Shown: positions 51,989 to 61,687, numbered from the stretch's first letter. The stretch: 64,000 nt of DNA from Kitasatospora phosalacinea (GCF_000716545.1 NZ_JNWZ01000033.1:67033-131032), one strand, 5' to 3'. A program made the numbers and translations. Notes: a model not told the origin generated them from the letters alone.

Positions 51989-53638
51989 TCAGAACTCGGC
52001 GTCCAGCTCCGCCGACCCGGCCGTCCCCAGCTCCAGCCGGGCCGTCACCGGGCCGACCGTGCAGTCGACCACCGCCGGCAGCCCCCCGACCGGGTGCGGC
52101 TGCGCGACCAGCCAGGCGTACGCGGCGGAGACCGCCGCGGCCGGGTCGATCCGGCGGATCCGGCCGCCCGCCCGCTGCGGGGCGACGCGCAGGGCGAACG
52201 GGCCGAGCCGGCGGTGCACCAGCAGGCAGAGCTCGGCGGAGAGCAGCGCGGCCGCGACCCGGCAGGAGGGCAGCTCGTCCAGGACGTGCGCGGCCCAGCC
52301 GGCGGCCGACCAGCGGCCGGTGCCGGCGCGCCGCCACAGCACCTCGGCGCTGCGCTGCTCGGTCAGGCCCGCCGCGCCGTGCCGGGCGGCCCGGTGGTGG
52401 ACCGGCAGCCCGGTGGCGACCGGGAAGCGCTCCAGCCGCACCCGCGACCCGTCCACCTCGGCGCGCACCGCCAGCGCCGCGGCCGCCGGCCGGGACACCA
52501 CCGGATCGGGCAGCAGCGCCGGGGTCAGCGGCGTCCGCGGGGGCGCCAGACCGAGCAGCCGGTACAGCTCGGCGCGCAGCAGCCCCAGCGCCTCGCCGGG
52601 GCGGGCGAAGGCGTCGGCGGCGTACCGCGCCGGATCGGGGACGGCGGCCGCGCGCAGCAGCCCCGGCAGGTCGGCGGCCCCGGTGAAGCGCGGCGCGGCG
52701 GCCAGCAGCCGGGCCATCGGCGTGCCGGGCAGCAGCTCGCTCCCGCCGTCGTACCCGTCCAGGACGACGGTGCGGCCGAGCGCGGCCGCGTACAGCGCGG
52801 TCGAGCCGTGGTCGGTGAGCACCGCGTCCGCGGCGACCAGGACGGACGCCCACTCCTGGTGCGGGGAGGGCAGCAGCAGCCCGGCCCGCAGCGCCGGGCC
52901 GAGCTGCTCGGCGAGGTCGAAGGGGGTGCGGGCGCTGACCTCGTTGGGGTGCACCACCAGGGCGACCAGGTAGTCGTCCACCGGCAGGTGCAGGGCCAGC
53001 TCCAGCGGCAGGCCGTCGCGGCGGGCCAGCAGGCTCTCCGGGCCCCAGGTGGTCAGCACCGCCAGCAGCGTCCGGTCGCCGACGCCCAGCCGGCGGCGGT
53101 AGGTGTCCCGGCGGCCGGTCGACTCCCGCATCCGGTCCAGCGTCGGGTCGCCGACCACGACCGCGCGGGCGGCGGCCGGCGGGCAGAACTCGGCGAGCCG
53201 GGCGAGCTGCTCGTGGTGCCCGAGGCCGTGCAGGTCGGCCCACGGCTCGCCCGCGGCGAGCAGGTACGCCGGGTCCAGGCCGGACGGCAGGCGCGGCGAA
53301 CCCTCGTCGTCCAGCGCCTTGTTGAAGCCCGCGCCGTGCGGCAGCAGTGCCCGGGCCCGGCCGGACAGGCTGGTCAGCGCGCCCTTGGGGCTGGTGGACA
53401 GGATCAGGTCGAAGTGCCTGCCGCGGGCCTCGTCGAAGTCCACCACCCGGGCGCCCGCCCGGTCCAGCACGGCCAGCGCGTCCGTCCCGAACCGGGAGCC
53501 GGGCACCAGGGTGAACCAGCGGTCGATCCGCGGGTCGCCCTCGAACACCGGCAGCACGTCCAGCAGCCGGTTCAACGCCACCGCCGAGCGGAACGCCAGC
53601 AGCACCGAGTGCCTCTGGTTCCGGCCGTGGTCAGGCAT
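51989..53638 (-). CDS. GT-B-like protein, CDP-glycerol glycerophosphotransferase-type fold
   Basis: This 549-residue protein has an N-terminal half (LLPHGAGFNK) and a C-terminal half with VLTDHGSTALYAAALGRTVVLDGYDG, a pattern of TagF-like CDP-glycerol:polyglycerophosphate transferases and other GT-B enzymes. A further 180 residues follow that do not match. It may act on surface polymers. No partner genes for teichoic acid are nearby. Function is uncertain. Confidence 0.5.
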   Translation of the reverse strand: MPDHGRNQRHSVLLAFRSAVALNRLLDVLPVFEGDPRIDRWFTLVPGSRFGTDALAVLDRAGARVVDFDEARGRHFDLILSTSPKGALTSLSGRARALLPHGAGFNKALDDEGSPRLPSGLDPAYLLAAGEPWADLHGLGHHEQLARLAEFCPPAAARAVVVGDPTLDRMRESTGRRDTYRRRLGVGDRTLLAVLTTWGPESLLARRDGLPLELALHLPVDDYLVALVVHPNEVSARTPFDLAEQLGPALRAGLLLPSPHQEWASVLVAADAVLTDHGSTALYAAALGRTVVLDGYDGGSELLPGTPMARLLAAAPRFTGAADLPGLLRAAAVPDPARYAADAFARPGEALGLLRAELYRLLGLAPPRTPLTPALLPDPVVSRPAAAALAVRAEVDGSRVRLERFPVATGLPVHHRAARHGAAGLTEQRSAEVLWRRAGTGRWSAAGWAAHVLDELPSCRVAAALLSAELCLLVHRRLGPFALRVAPQRAGGRIRRIDPAAAVSAAYAWLVAQPHPVGGLPAVVDCTVGPVTARLELGTAGSAELDAEF

Positions 53639-53698
53639 GTGCCGATGCTATCGGTGCCCGCGCGGGGCCGCCCGCCGGCCCGGCGACTGAACGCGCGT

Positions 53699-53734
53699 CA
53701 GGCCCGCCCCCGGGCGACCCGCCGGGCGGGCCTG
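53699..53734. terminator. 11-bp hairpin upstream of the GT-B-like gene
   Basis: CAGGCCCGCCC (53699-53709) and its complement (53724-53734), with a 14-base loop that itself can pair, lie downstream of the amine oxidase gene. Confidence 0.65.
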
Positions 53735-53737
53735 AGC

Positions 53738-53793
53738 GCACGTCAGCACGTCAGCACGTCGGCACGTCGGCACGTCGGCACGTCAGCGCGTCA
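53738..53793. repeat. seven tandem 8-bp repeats touching the oxidase stop codon
   Basis: GCACGTCA or GCACGTCG repeats begin at 53738 and run in 8-base steps to 53793; the last unit is GCGCGTCA. The final unit contains the reverse complement of the amine oxidase stop codon, so the array forms the gene's 3' boundary. No function is apparent; replication slippage is likely. Confidence 0.85.
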
Positions 53794-55662
53794 GCCGGAG
53801 GTGAGCTGGACGGCCGCCTCCACGCCGGAGGCGACCGCGCCGGAGATCCACGCGTGGTAGCGCGGCTGGCAGTGGTCGCCCGCGAAGAACAGCCGGCCCG
53901 CGACCGGGGCGGCGACCTGCGGGCCGAGGCTGAGCAACTGGCCCGGCGTCTCGATCACGGCCTCGCCGAGCGCCCAGCGGTTGCGCAGCCAGGACTGCGA
54001 GACGTGCCGGTCGGTGGCGTAGCGGCGGATCCGCTCGCCGAACAGGCCCGCCAGGTGGTCGAGCGCCTCGGTGTGCCGGTCGGCGGGGGTGAGGGCGTCG
54101 AAGCGCAGCGCGTCCTCGGCCCAGTTGTAGGCGGCCAGCACGATGCCGCCGGGCGCGCCGCCGTCGCTCGGGTGGGAGGGGAAGTAGACGAACCGGCTGG
54201 CCTCGTCCGAGACGCAGCCGCCGCCGACCGCCGCGACCGCGTCCCCGTGCGGGGCCGGCCGGTAGTCGGCGCCCAGCTTCGCCCTCCAGGTGTCCTCGTC
54301 CCACTCCCACCAGCGCTCGGTGAACTCCACCAGCACCTTGTGCGCGGTGTCGTGCTTGAGCTCGGCGATCGCCCGGCGCTTGCCGTACGGCAGGATCGGG
54401 TCGAAGTCGACGTGCCGCAGCGCCGCGTACGGCACCGCCAGCACCACCGCGTCCGCCCGGTACTCGGACCGGCCGCCGCCGACCGCGCCCTCGCACGCCT
54501 CGTCCTCGGGGCCGCTCTCCGGCTCGGCGACCACCGTCACCCCGCCGTCGCCGAGGCGCACCCGCGTGACCACCCGGCCGCGCTCGATCGGCAGGCCCTT
54601 CGCGAGCGCCTCGGTCAGCGCGTCGGTGCCCGCACTGAACTCGAAGTACGTCACCGCCGGGTTGATGTCGGACGCGTCGAACACCGAGTGCAGGAAGCCG
54701 TACGACAGCCGGCTGGTCAGGTTCTCCAGCGTGCCCACCGCCTGCACCTGGGCGTCGCTCCACCCCTCGCTCTCCTGCAGGTAGCGCAGCAGCGAGTAGC
54801 CGTCCAGGTCGTACAGCAGCCGCGCCATGCCGGTCACCCGCTGCTCGATCGGCTTGTCGCTCCAGGAGCCGTCGCCGTTCTTCACCATGGTGTACGCCCG
54901 GGCGGTGTCCAGCGCGCGGTCGAAGGCGGCGGCCGCGGTCTGGCCGCTGTCCCAGCCGAAGCTCTTGTTCACCGGGCGCGGGTCCGCCGCGTACGCCGCC
55001 TTGCTGACGGTCTGTCCGTTCACGTGCACCAGTCGGCCGCCGAGGCCCTTCGGCGCGGTGTACGCGGGCGCGGTGCCGGTGGCGAACTCCTCGCCCGTCC
55101 ACGACCGGTACACCACCCGGGCGTCACCGGAGGCCAGGTCCGGATCGGGCGGGACGTCCACCAGGTGGAAGGGGCGGCGCGGCACCTTCAGGTGGTCGGC
55201 CAGCGCGAGCGTCAGCACGTGACTGGACGGGATCCGCATCGCGCCCGCCTCGGCGTGCAGCCGCGGATCCTGCCACAGGTCGCCGCGGAAGGTCTTCACC
55301 CGGCCGCCGACCCGGCTCCGGTTCGCCTCCAGCACCCGCACCTTGTGCCCGGCCGCCTGCAACAGCCGGGCGCACACCATGCCCGCCACGCCCGCGCCCA
55401 CCACCAGCACCTCGCGCGCCGCGACCGGACGCAGCCGCTGACGGCCGGTCAGCAGCTTCAGGTAGTCCAGCGTCAGGTCGCGGTGGTCGGCGTCGGTCAG
55501 CAGGATCCGGCGCGCCATGGTCAGCGCCGCCTCCTGCCGCGCCGGGTCGAGCGGCGGCGGCGCCGCACCCGCCGCGCGGGAGAAGCCGGCCCCCGGGCCG
55601 GCCAGGGCGGCGGCGGTCATCGCACCACCGGAGGCAAGGAACAGTCCACGTCGAGAGATCAC
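53791..55662 (-). CDS. Tat-exported flavin monoamine (L-amino acid) oxidase
   Basis: This 623-residue flavoprotein starts with a Tat signal (SRRGLFLASGGAMTAAALA). The FAD-binding Rossmann motif VVGAGVAGMVCARLL and the RVGGR motif follow, and the C-terminal FAGDHCQPRYHAWISGAVASG is typical of L-amino acid/monoamine oxidases. It oxidises amines or amino acids to imines plus H2O2 outside the cell. GTG start. The physiological substrate is not known. Confidence 0.88.
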   Translation of the reverse strand: MISRRGLFLASGGAMTAAALAGPGAGFSRAAGAAPPPLDPARQEAALTMARRILLTDADHRDLTLDYLKLLTGRQRLRPVAAREVLVVGAGVAGMVCARLLQAAGHKVRVLEANRSRVGGRVKTFRGDLWQDPRLHAEAGAMRIPSSHVLTLALADHLKVPRRPFHLVDVPPDPDLASGDARVVYRSWTGEEFATGTAPAYTAPKGLGGRLVHVNGQTVSKAAYAADPRPVNKSFGWDSGQTAAAAFDRALDTARAYTMVKNGDGSWSDKPIEQRVTGMARLLYDLDGYSLLRYLQESEGWSDAQVQAVGTLENLTSRLSYGFLHSVFDASDINPAVTYFEFSAGTDALTEALAKGLPIERGRVVTRVRLGDGGVTVVAEPESGPEDEACEGAVGGGRSEYRADAVVLAVPYAALRHVDFDPILPYGKRRAIAELKHDTAHKVLVEFTERWWEWDEDTWRAKLGADYRPAPHGDAVAAVGGGCVSDEASRFVYFPSHPSDGGAPGGIVLAAYNWAEDALRFDALTPADRHTEALDHLAGLFGERIRRYATDRHVSQSWLRNRWALGEAVIETPGQLLSLGPQVAAPVAGRLFFAGDHCQPRYHAWISGAVASGVEAAVQLTSG

Positions 55663-55856
55663 CCGCTCACCCTGGCAGCGCCCCGCCCCCCGACACGCTG
55701 CCTCCGCCTACGAACCAACCCCCGTCACCCCCACGGGGGCGCTCGAAGCACCCCCCGGCGCGCCCCCGCGCCCTCACCCCTCCCGGGGCGGCGTCCACGC
55801 GGGGTCGTCGTCCGGCGGCGGGGCGACCGTCCGGGTGCTGCGGACCGTCGCACCGG

Positions 55857-55994
55857 TCAGCGGCGGTGGGTCCGGGGGAGGACGGCGGCGAGGCCGCCGA
55901 TGGCGGCGTAGTCGAGGGACCACCAGCAGGCGGCCGCCCAGGAGACGCGGGGGAGGGAGGTGGCGCAGACCAGGGCGCCGACGGCCAGCAGCAT
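55857..55994 (-). CDS. possible small membrane protein, 45 aa
   Basis: Starting at ATG 55994, the frame encodes a 45-residue hydrophobic protein (LLAVGALVCATSL, then WAAACWWSLDYAAIGGLAAVLP) with two short membrane segments. The ribosome site is weak (GGGG). Its sequence looks more coding-like than the overlapping frames, but it may be a remnant. Confidence 0.35.
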   Translation of the reverse strand: MLLAVGALVCATSLPRVSWAAACWWSLDYAAIGGLAAVLPRTHRR

Positions 55995-56134
55995 CCCCGG
56001 GTACCCCGCCAGCGCAGCACCCGTCCCCGTCGTTCTCCATGGGCACGAGTGTTCCGACCCCGCGTCACGTCCGGGTCACGGCGTCTCGGCTCGCACCCGT
56101 GCCCGCGGACGTCTCCCGGACGTCACCCGGGGCG

Positions 56135-59100
56135 TCACCCGGCGGTGACCTCCTCCAGGTCGGCCAGCAGCTCGGAGGCGGCCACCGGGTCCAGGTCGCC
56201 GTAGCGCAGCGGGTAGTCGCCCCGGCTCCAGTGGTCGCCGGGCTCGGAGGCCAGCCAGACCGTCTCGAAGGTCTGGTCCGGGAACTCGTCCACCATGCCC
56301 ACCGCGATGCCCTCGTCGAGCTGGATCACCAGGTGGCAGTCGTCGCCGAGCCGCTTGGAGAACCAGCGCTCCACCCCGGCGTCCTGCGGCTCGCCGCGCT
56401 CCCAGCCGCGCTTGGTCAGGCCGAGCAGCCGGCCGACCGGCACGGTGCGGCCCTCGAAGCGGTGCAGCCGGTTGGCGGTGGCCTCCTCGGGCGTGAACCG
56501 GTGGACGGGACGGCCGAGTTGGGGGAACGGCTGGAGGACCTCGTAGTCGGCGAACAGCTCCGACCAGGCCGCCACCCGCTCCTCGCCCAGCAGCAGTGGG
56601 TGGGCCAGCCGGACGGTCGCGTCCGCGGGCAGCACGAAGGGCTCGTCGTCCGCGTCGGCGAAGGTGCGGTCCTCGGCGACCCGGAAGGCGGTGTCGTCGG
56701 CCGTCCAGACCAGCCGGCGGGCCAGGTGCCACACCAGCGGGTGCTCGACGAACAGCGAGGTGAACTCCTCGGCGCTCCAGGTGCGCCGGGCGACCATCGC
56801 ACCCTCCAGCCGGCGGATCTGGTCGCCCGCGACGGTGCGCGCGTCCTTCTTCAGCGCGGCGAAGCGCTTGCGCTCGGCGGGGGCGAGCTCCTGGTCGTCG
56901 CGCACGCCCGGCACCGGCAGGTCCTTGCGCCGCTTGCCGTCACCGTCCAGCACGAACGGGCGCAGCTGCTCGTCGAAGCCGACGGTGAACCGGCGCGGCC
57001 CGTAGTCGATCACCGTGGTGCCCTCCGGGTCCAGCCCCAGGTCGGGCACCAACCGGTCCGCGAGCTGCTCGGCGGTCAGGCCCAGGCCCTCCGCGACCTC
57101 GGCGATCTTCTCCTGGGCACGGGCCCGCAGCGCCTTGAACTTCACCCGCTGGGAGATGCCGTGCAGGTGCAGCAGCGCCAGGTCGGTGCCGATCGCGGCC
57201 AGCACGTCCAGGCCCTCGACGGCCCGCTGGTGCGCACCCCGGCCCGGCCACTCCCGCACCACCGGGGTCAGCCGGCGCACCGTCGTGTCGTCGCCCAGCA
57301 CCCCCAGCGCGTGCAGCGTCCAGCTCTCCTTCGCGGGCATCCCGGCCTGCTGCCACTGCTCGAACAGCGCCCACCCGAACGCGGCCAGCCCGTCGGCCCG
57401 GCAGGTCTCGGCCACCACCGCCAGCCCGGGGTACGGCACTCCCGGCCGGGACAGCGCCAGCATCGTCAGCACGTGCCGCACCGCCTCCGCCGGCAGCGCC
57501 GCCGCAGGCCCGTCCGAAGGCCCGCGCAGCAGCAACTGCGGCAGGACGGCGGGCTGCGCCCAGACCGGCAGCACCGGCATCCGGACCGGCAGCGCGTTCT
57601 CCAACGGGTCGGCGGCCAGCACCTCGGCGACCAGCTCCGCCGCCTGGGCGCCGTAGCGGGCGTCCACCGCGGCCGGCAGCTCCGCCCCGCCGGTGTCCCC
57701 GGCGACCAGCCGCAGCGCCCGCTCGGCCGCGTCCCGCTCCCGCCCGGCCGGGCCGACCGCGTCCGGGACGAGCAGCAGCGCGCCCGCCACCTGGTGCCGG
57801 GCGAACCACGAACGGGCCGTCGCGTGAACCGACTTGAGCCGCACCAGGCCGTCCGCCAGCAGCCGGGCCGCCCGCACGTCGAGGTAGGGCAGCAGCAGCG
57901 AGGAGAGCGCCGCGGGCTGGGACCGGGCGGCGTGCAGCGCCATCGGCAGCGCCGCCGCGCCGTACCTGGCGACCACCGCCGGCAGGTACTCCGTCCCGCC
58001 CCACAGGTCGTCGGGCCGCCACTCGGCGAGGGCCGGGGCCAGCACCTCCGCGGGGCCCTGGGTCAACAGCCGGGTCGGACGCCAGAGGCCGGAGGTCCCG
58101 GTCAGCGCCTTCCGCGCCTCGACGGCCCAGTCGGTGTCCGCCGGGTACCGCCACGAGCTGTTGAAGCCGACCTCGGCCCAGCGCTCCCGCTCACCGGCCC
58201 GCCAGACCAGGCGCACGTCCTCGTCCGGCCGCAGACCGTCGAGCACCCGCACCGCGCGGCGGGTGCGCGGCCGCGTCCACGGCGGCGAGACCAGCAGCGG
58301 CGGCAGCGCCTCCGGCCCGGCCTCGGGCGCCTGCGGGCGGGCGCCGTCCAGCTCCGCGACCAGCGCGGACGCCGCGGCGTCCAACCGCGGCAGGACCAGC
58401 GGCAGCAGCTCCCGGTGCAGCAGGACGTGGGTGTTGAGCAGCGCCCTGGCCGTCGCCCCGTCCCGGCCGCCGCCCGCCACCACCTCGGCCAGCAGCCGCG
58501 CCGCCCGCACCGGGTACCGCCGCGCGGCCTCCAGCAGCGCCGGGCGGACGTTCTTGTCGTCCAGCCCGCCCAGCAGCAGCCGGAAGGCGTCGTCGGTCGG
58601 GAGGAAGGCCAGCGCGGCGGCGAGCTCCCTGGTCGCGTCCGACCCGTGCGCCCGCGCGAACCCCGCGCCCAGCAGCGGGGCGCAGGCCGCGCCGACGCCG
58701 TCGGCGACGGTAGCGACCAACTGCGGCGTCCAACCGTTCCAGGCCGTCCAGGGGTCGCGGACGAACGCCTCCACCTGAGCCGGATCGTCCAGGGAGTGCA
58801 GCAACTGCAGTTGGAGCTGCGACTTGTCGTCGCCGTAGCCGGGCATCTCCGCGAGGCACTCGTCCAGCCAACCGGGCACGCCCGGGGCCAGGTAGGAGGC
58901 CAGCGCCCGGCGCCGGGGGGTGTTCCGGCGCTCGGCGATGACCGCGAGGGCCTCCCGGTACTCCGGCTCCGGCGCGGCGGCGAGCAGCCGGCGCACCCGC
59001 TCGTCGGCCGGGAGCGACAGCTTCCCGTAATAGAGCGGGCCGGTGGTCCGCGGGCGCAGCGCGATGTCCGAGACCACGTGCCCGGACTGCTGGTAGTGGG

Positions 59101-59770
59101 TCTCCACCGCGTCCCGCTCCAGCAGCGCGCGCACCGCGAAGGGCAGCCCGTGCCGGGCCGTCCAGACCTCGGCGAACAGCGCGTGCTCCGCGGGCCCGGC
59201 CTGCCACGGGGCCGGCAGCATGCTCGCCACCGCCGCCGCGCCCACCGCGTCCGGCGCACCCTCCAGGTAGGCGCGCGCGGCCCGCACCAGCTCCGGGTCG
59301 GAGGCCGGGGCGTCCAGCACCCGCTCCACCCAGTCGCCGCGGTCGGCGATCCGCCGCCGCTCCCGCTCCAGCGCCTCCGGCCCGGGCCACGACACCTCCG
59401 GCGCCCGGCCCCCGCGCCGCGGCACCGCCGCCCGCCGCCAGGCGTCGGGCAGCACGAAGGCGTCCTCGTCCGGCAGTTCACCCACCTCGGCACCCTCGGC
59501 CCGCGCCACCGGCCCGGCCTGCGGCACCCCGGCCTGCGGCACCCCGGCCGCGACCGCACCGTCCGCCGCCACCTCCGCGTACCCCTTGCGCTCCTTCTCC
59601 GCGACCTGCTTGGCGAAGTGCGCCCGCGCGGCCTCGGCTGAGGCCAACTCCTTGACCTGCTCCCGCCCTCCGGTCCCGACGCGGCCGTAGCGCACCCGCA
59701 CCGCCGCGCCCTCGACCGCGCCCTCCCAGAACTTCGCAGAACCGCCCCCGACGAACTCCCAGTGCCGCAC
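56135..59770 (-). CDS. WGR and DUF4132 domain protein
   Basis: This 1211-residue protein starts with a WGR-type domain (HWEFVGGGSAKFWEGAVEG, VRYGRVGTGG), continues with a long alpha-helical HEAT-like region, and has DUF4132 near 860-1060 (TVIDYGPRRFTVGFDEQLRPF, KKDARTVAGDQIRRLEGAM). Proteins of this kind, including MolR-like ones, have no settled function. GTG start. It is monocistronic, ending before a small gap. Confidence 0.85.
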   Translation of the reverse strand: MRHWEFVGGGSAKFWEGAVEGAAVRVRYGRVGTGGREQVKELASAEAARAHFAKQVAEKERKGYAEVAADGAVAAGVPQAGVPQAGPVARAEGAEVGELPDEDAFVLPDAWRRAAVPRRGGRAPEVSWPGPEALERERRRIADRGDWVERVLDAPASDPELVRAARAYLEGAPDAVGAAAVASMLPAPWQAGPAEHALFAEVWTARHGLPFAVRALLERDAVETHYQQSGHVVSDIALRPRTTGPLYYGKLSLPADERVRRLLAAAPEPEYREALAVIAERRNTPRRRALASYLAPGVPGWLDECLAEMPGYGDDKSQLQLQLLHSLDDPAQVEAFVRDPWTAWNGWTPQLVATVADGVGAACAPLLGAGFARAHGSDATRELAAALAFLPTDDAFRLLLGGLDDKNVRPALLEAARRYPVRAARLLAEVVAGGGRDGATARALLNTHVLLHRELLPLVLPRLDAAASALVAELDGARPQAPEAGPEALPPLLVSPPWTRPRTRRAVRVLDGLRPDEDVRLVWRAGERERWAEVGFNSSWRYPADTDWAVEARKALTGTSGLWRPTRLLTQGPAEVLAPALAEWRPDDLWGGTEYLPAVVARYGAAALPMALHAARSQPAALSSLLLPYLDVRAARLLADGLVRLKSVHATARSWFARHQVAGALLLVPDAVGPAGRERDAAERALRLVAGDTGGAELPAAVDARYGAQAAELVAEVLAADPLENALPVRMPVLPVWAQPAVLPQLLLRGPSDGPAAALPAEAVRHVLTMLALSRPGVPYPGLAVVAETCRADGLAAFGWALFEQWQQAGMPAKESWTLHALGVLGDDTTVRRLTPVVREWPGRGAHQRAVEGLDVLAAIGTDLALLHLHGISQRVKFKALRARAQEKIAEVAEGLGLTAEQLADRLVPDLGLDPEGTTVIDYGPRRFTVGFDEQLRPFVLDGDGKRRKDLPVPGVRDDQELAPAERKRFAALKKDARTVAGDQIRRLEGAMVARRTWSAEEFTSLFVEHPLVWHLARRLVWTADDTAFRVAEDRTFADADDEPFVLPADATVRLAHPLLLGEERVAAWSELFADYEVLQPFPQLGRPVHRFTPEEATANRLHRFEGRTVPVGRLLGLTKRGWERGEPQDAGVERWFSKRLGDDCHLVIQLDEGIAVGMVDEFPDQTFETVWLASEPGDHWSRGDYPLRYGDLDPVAASELLADLEEVTAG

Positions 59771-59851
59771 AGCCCACTCCTCCGCGCCCTGACCACCCGA
59801 TGATCGACAGCGGAACCCTAACGACGGCCCCCGACACCCCCGCCCCGGTGT

Positions 59852-59905
59852 CCTGAAACGCAGAAAGACCCCAGATCGGCCGGGGTCTCATGCTGACGTC
59901 CGAGG
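59852..59905. repeat. left att-like copy of the tRNA-Leu 3' end and terminator
   Basis: This 54-bp segment aligns with 63770-63822, the tRNA-Leu 3' end and its terminator. Shared blocks are ACCCCAGATC, GGGGTCT and GTCCGAGG in the same order and spacing. The hairpin AGACCCC/GGGGTCT (59866-59888) followed on the minus strand by a T-rich stretch serves no gene here, as the neighbours start away from it. It looks like the far end of an integration event. Confidence 0.55.
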
Positions 59906-60000
59906 TCAGTTCTGACCTGCGGAAACGTGCTTCTGCTGCCTCCGTCGGCGGTCCCTGGCTTGGTCGCGCTACCTGGCGTTTCTCGCCGCTTCTGGCCGCT

Positions 60001-60021
60001 GTTGGTCATGCGTTGGTCACG
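60001..60021. repeat. paired GTTGGTCAYG repeats near the left edge
   Basis: GTTGGTCATG (60001-60010) and GTTGGTCACG (60012-60021) form a direct repeat with 11-bp spacing. The same pair with 12-bp spacing lies at 63742-63763 near the other edge. Both are preceded by GCT. They could be integrase arm-type sites. Confidence 0.4.
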
Positions 60022-60157
60022 TGACCATCGGCCGCGCTGGCTCGCTGAGACGTCGGTGTCGGGTCAGTTTCCAGTAGCGGAAACCCTGACCTCTTGCGTC
60101 CGTCTGATCGAGGCCGGGAGGATCAAACTCGACAGCGGAGCCGGCAGAGGGGGCACG

Positions 60158-60349
60158 GTGCTAGTCCGAAAGCTGATCAGCTCTTGTGACGATGGGGACT
60201 GTCCGACGCTGTACGTGACCGACCAGGGCACTCTGCTGGTGCAGGGGGCGACCCCGGCCGACCATGGTCTGAGGTTGCCTGCCCACGAGACCGTGGTCGA
60301 GATCCCGATCGAACTCATCCGAAAGGCCATCCGTGACCAGCTCATCTAG
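60158..60349 (+). CDS. small conserved actinobacterial protein (63 aa)
   Basis: The GTG at 60158 has AGAGGGGG in front and gives a 63-residue protein with CPTLYVTDQGTLLVQGA and VEIPIELIRKAIRD. Small proteins of this type commonly precede DUF6879 genes in Streptomyces. A longer frame from 59927 adds residues without family character. It overlaps the next gene by 17 bp. Confidence 0.65.
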   Translation: MLVRKLISSCDDGDCPTLYVTDQGTLLVQGATPADHGLRLPAHETVVEIPIELIRKAIRDQLI

Positions 60350-60860
60350 GACCCTCGCGGAGTGGTTCGAGACTTTCGAACACGATGCCTTTCGACTCGA
60401 AACCCTGGATGACTACAGCCAGTCAGGTGGAATCGACGCGTATCATGCTTTCCTCGCAGGCGATTCACAGCCGGATTCGTACAAGTCGGCTCCGTGGGTC
60501 GATACGGTTCGAAGGGCGACTGAGGCCGGAAAGCGCATGTACCGAGTCCACATTCTGTCTAGACCGCTAACGCCGTACCTCCGGTTCGAGCTTGGCTGGG
60601 GATACCAGAGGAACGCGGCGGCCGGCGAAGAATTCTTCATTCTCGACACTACCGAGCAGGGAAACCCCATCCCTGATGCTCCGGACTTTTGGCTGTTCGA
60701 CGGCCGAGCGGTCGGAGCCATGGCCTATGACAGTGAGGGTAAGTACCTCGGGGCTGAATTCGTTGACGCTGATCGTATCTCCGAATTCCTCGCGTACCGT
60801 GACACCGCGCTGGCGCACGCTGAGCCGTTCGCCGGATGGTGGGCTAAGCACGGCGAGTGA
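60333..60860 (+). CDS. DUF6879 family protein
   Basis: This 175-residue protein shows DUF6879 features: LAEWFETFEHDAFRLETLDDY, the RMYRVHILSRPLTPYLRFELGWGYQRNAAAGEEFFI core, and FWLFDGRAVGAMAYDSEGKYLGAEF. Its function is unknown; it usually sits beside an XRE/DUF5753 regulator as here (ATGA-like overlap to the next gene). The codon usage is less GC-rich than in neighbouring genes. Confidence 0.8.
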   Translation: MTSSSRTLAEWFETFEHDAFRLETLDDYSQSGGIDAYHAFLAGDSQPDSYKSAPWVDTVRRATEAGKRMYRVHILSRPLTPYLRFELGWGYQRNAAAGEEFFILDTTEQGNPIPDAPDFWLFDGRAVGAMAYDSEGKYLGAEFVDADRISEFLAYRDTALAHAEPFAGWWAKHGE

Positions 60861-61687
60861 ATAGGACCGATCTTGGGGCCGCGCTGCGGGCACTGCGAGA
60901 GGCATCCGATAAGGAAGCCAAAGCGGTTGCCCGTGGCGCACTCATGTCCCCGAGCAAACTCAGCAAGATCGAGACCGGGAAGGCTCCGGCCGGTGTCGTT
61001 GACGTTGAGCGCATCCTCACGGCCATAGGGGTGTCCGAAGAGGTCAAGGCCAAGTACATGGCGGCGGCCCGCGCGGCTGCTACCGAGGCCACTGCGTGGC
61101 GCCTCTTCCGCCGGCTCGGCTACCACAGGAAGCAACAGCAGATCCGGGCCCTGGACGAGTCAATGGGGTCGCTGAAGCTATTTCAGCCGTCGTTGATTCC
61201 CGGCCTGTTGCAGACTCCGGAATACGTCCGAGCCGTGCTTGCTCGAAAGGATCTCGCAGAGGAAACCCTCGCCAAGACCATTTCCGCAAGGCTTGAAAGG
61301 CAGCAGGTCCTCTACGACTCCGGCAAGCAGCCCCAGTTTATTATCACGGAATCAGTGCTGCGTTGGCGTCTTCTGCCGCCCCCGATGATGGCCGGGCAAT
61401 TGGACCGCATTGTTTCACTCTCCAGGCTGCCGAACGTTGACATTCGGATCGTCTCGCTAGCCGCAGATCAAGTAGACGTTCCGGGGCACTCGTTTGTCAT
61501 TCGGGACGACCGGATTGTAACGGTCGAAGCCGTTCACGCCGAGATCGTGGTGACCGATCCCAGGGACGTGGCTGTCTATCTCCAGAAGTTCGAAGGCTTC
61601 GCTCGAACGGCAGTATCGGGTGACGCGCTGCGTAGCCTGATCGAGGGCATCCGGGATGACTTCTTGCGGCAACAGGAAACTGCCTAG
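60857..61687 (+). CDS. XRE-type helix-turn-helix regulator, DUF5753 (WhiJ-like)
   Basis: This 276-residue protein has an N-terminal HTH (LRALREASDKEAKAVARGALMSPSKLSKIETGKAPAG, residues 9-45) and a DUF5753 C-terminal domain (LIPGLLQTPEYVRAVLARKDL, QPQFIITESVLRWRL, LPNVDIRIVSLAADQ). WhiJ-like proteins pair with DUF397 partners and control development. The GTG start overlaps the DUF6879 stop by 4 bp. The gene has reduced GC3. Confidence 0.88.
   Translation: MNRTDLGAALRALREASDKEAKAVARGALMSPSKLSKIETGKAPAGVVDVERILTAIGVSEEVKAKYMAAARAAATEATAWRLFRRLGYHRKQQQIRALDESMGSLKLFQPSLIPGLLQTPEYVRAVLARKDLAEETLAKTISARLERQQVLYDSGKQPQFIITESVLRWRLLPPPMMAGQLDRIVSLSRLPNVDIRIVSLAADQVDVPGHSFVIRDDRIVTVEAVHAEIVVTDPRDVAVYLQKFEGFARTAVSGDALRSLIEGIRDDFLRQQETA

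Larger units (their letters stand above)
59771..60157. other. gap between DUF4132 gene and the small-gene segment
   Basis: This 387-bp stretch contains the left att-like repeat with an orphan terminator (59852-59905), a pair of GTTGGTCA repeats (60001-60021) and a 14-bp palindrome TGGTCACGTGACCA at 60014-60027. No convincing protein-coding gene is seen before 60158. Confidence 0.5.

Noticed and set aside
53738..53793. CRISPR or origin-like iterons
   Set aside because: 8-bp head-to-tail units without spacers or rep genes; simple slippage repeat.
55517..59641. A 1374-residue plus-strand frame opposite the DUF4132 gene
   Set aside because: No domains; the antisense frame encodes WGR and DUF4132 motifs.
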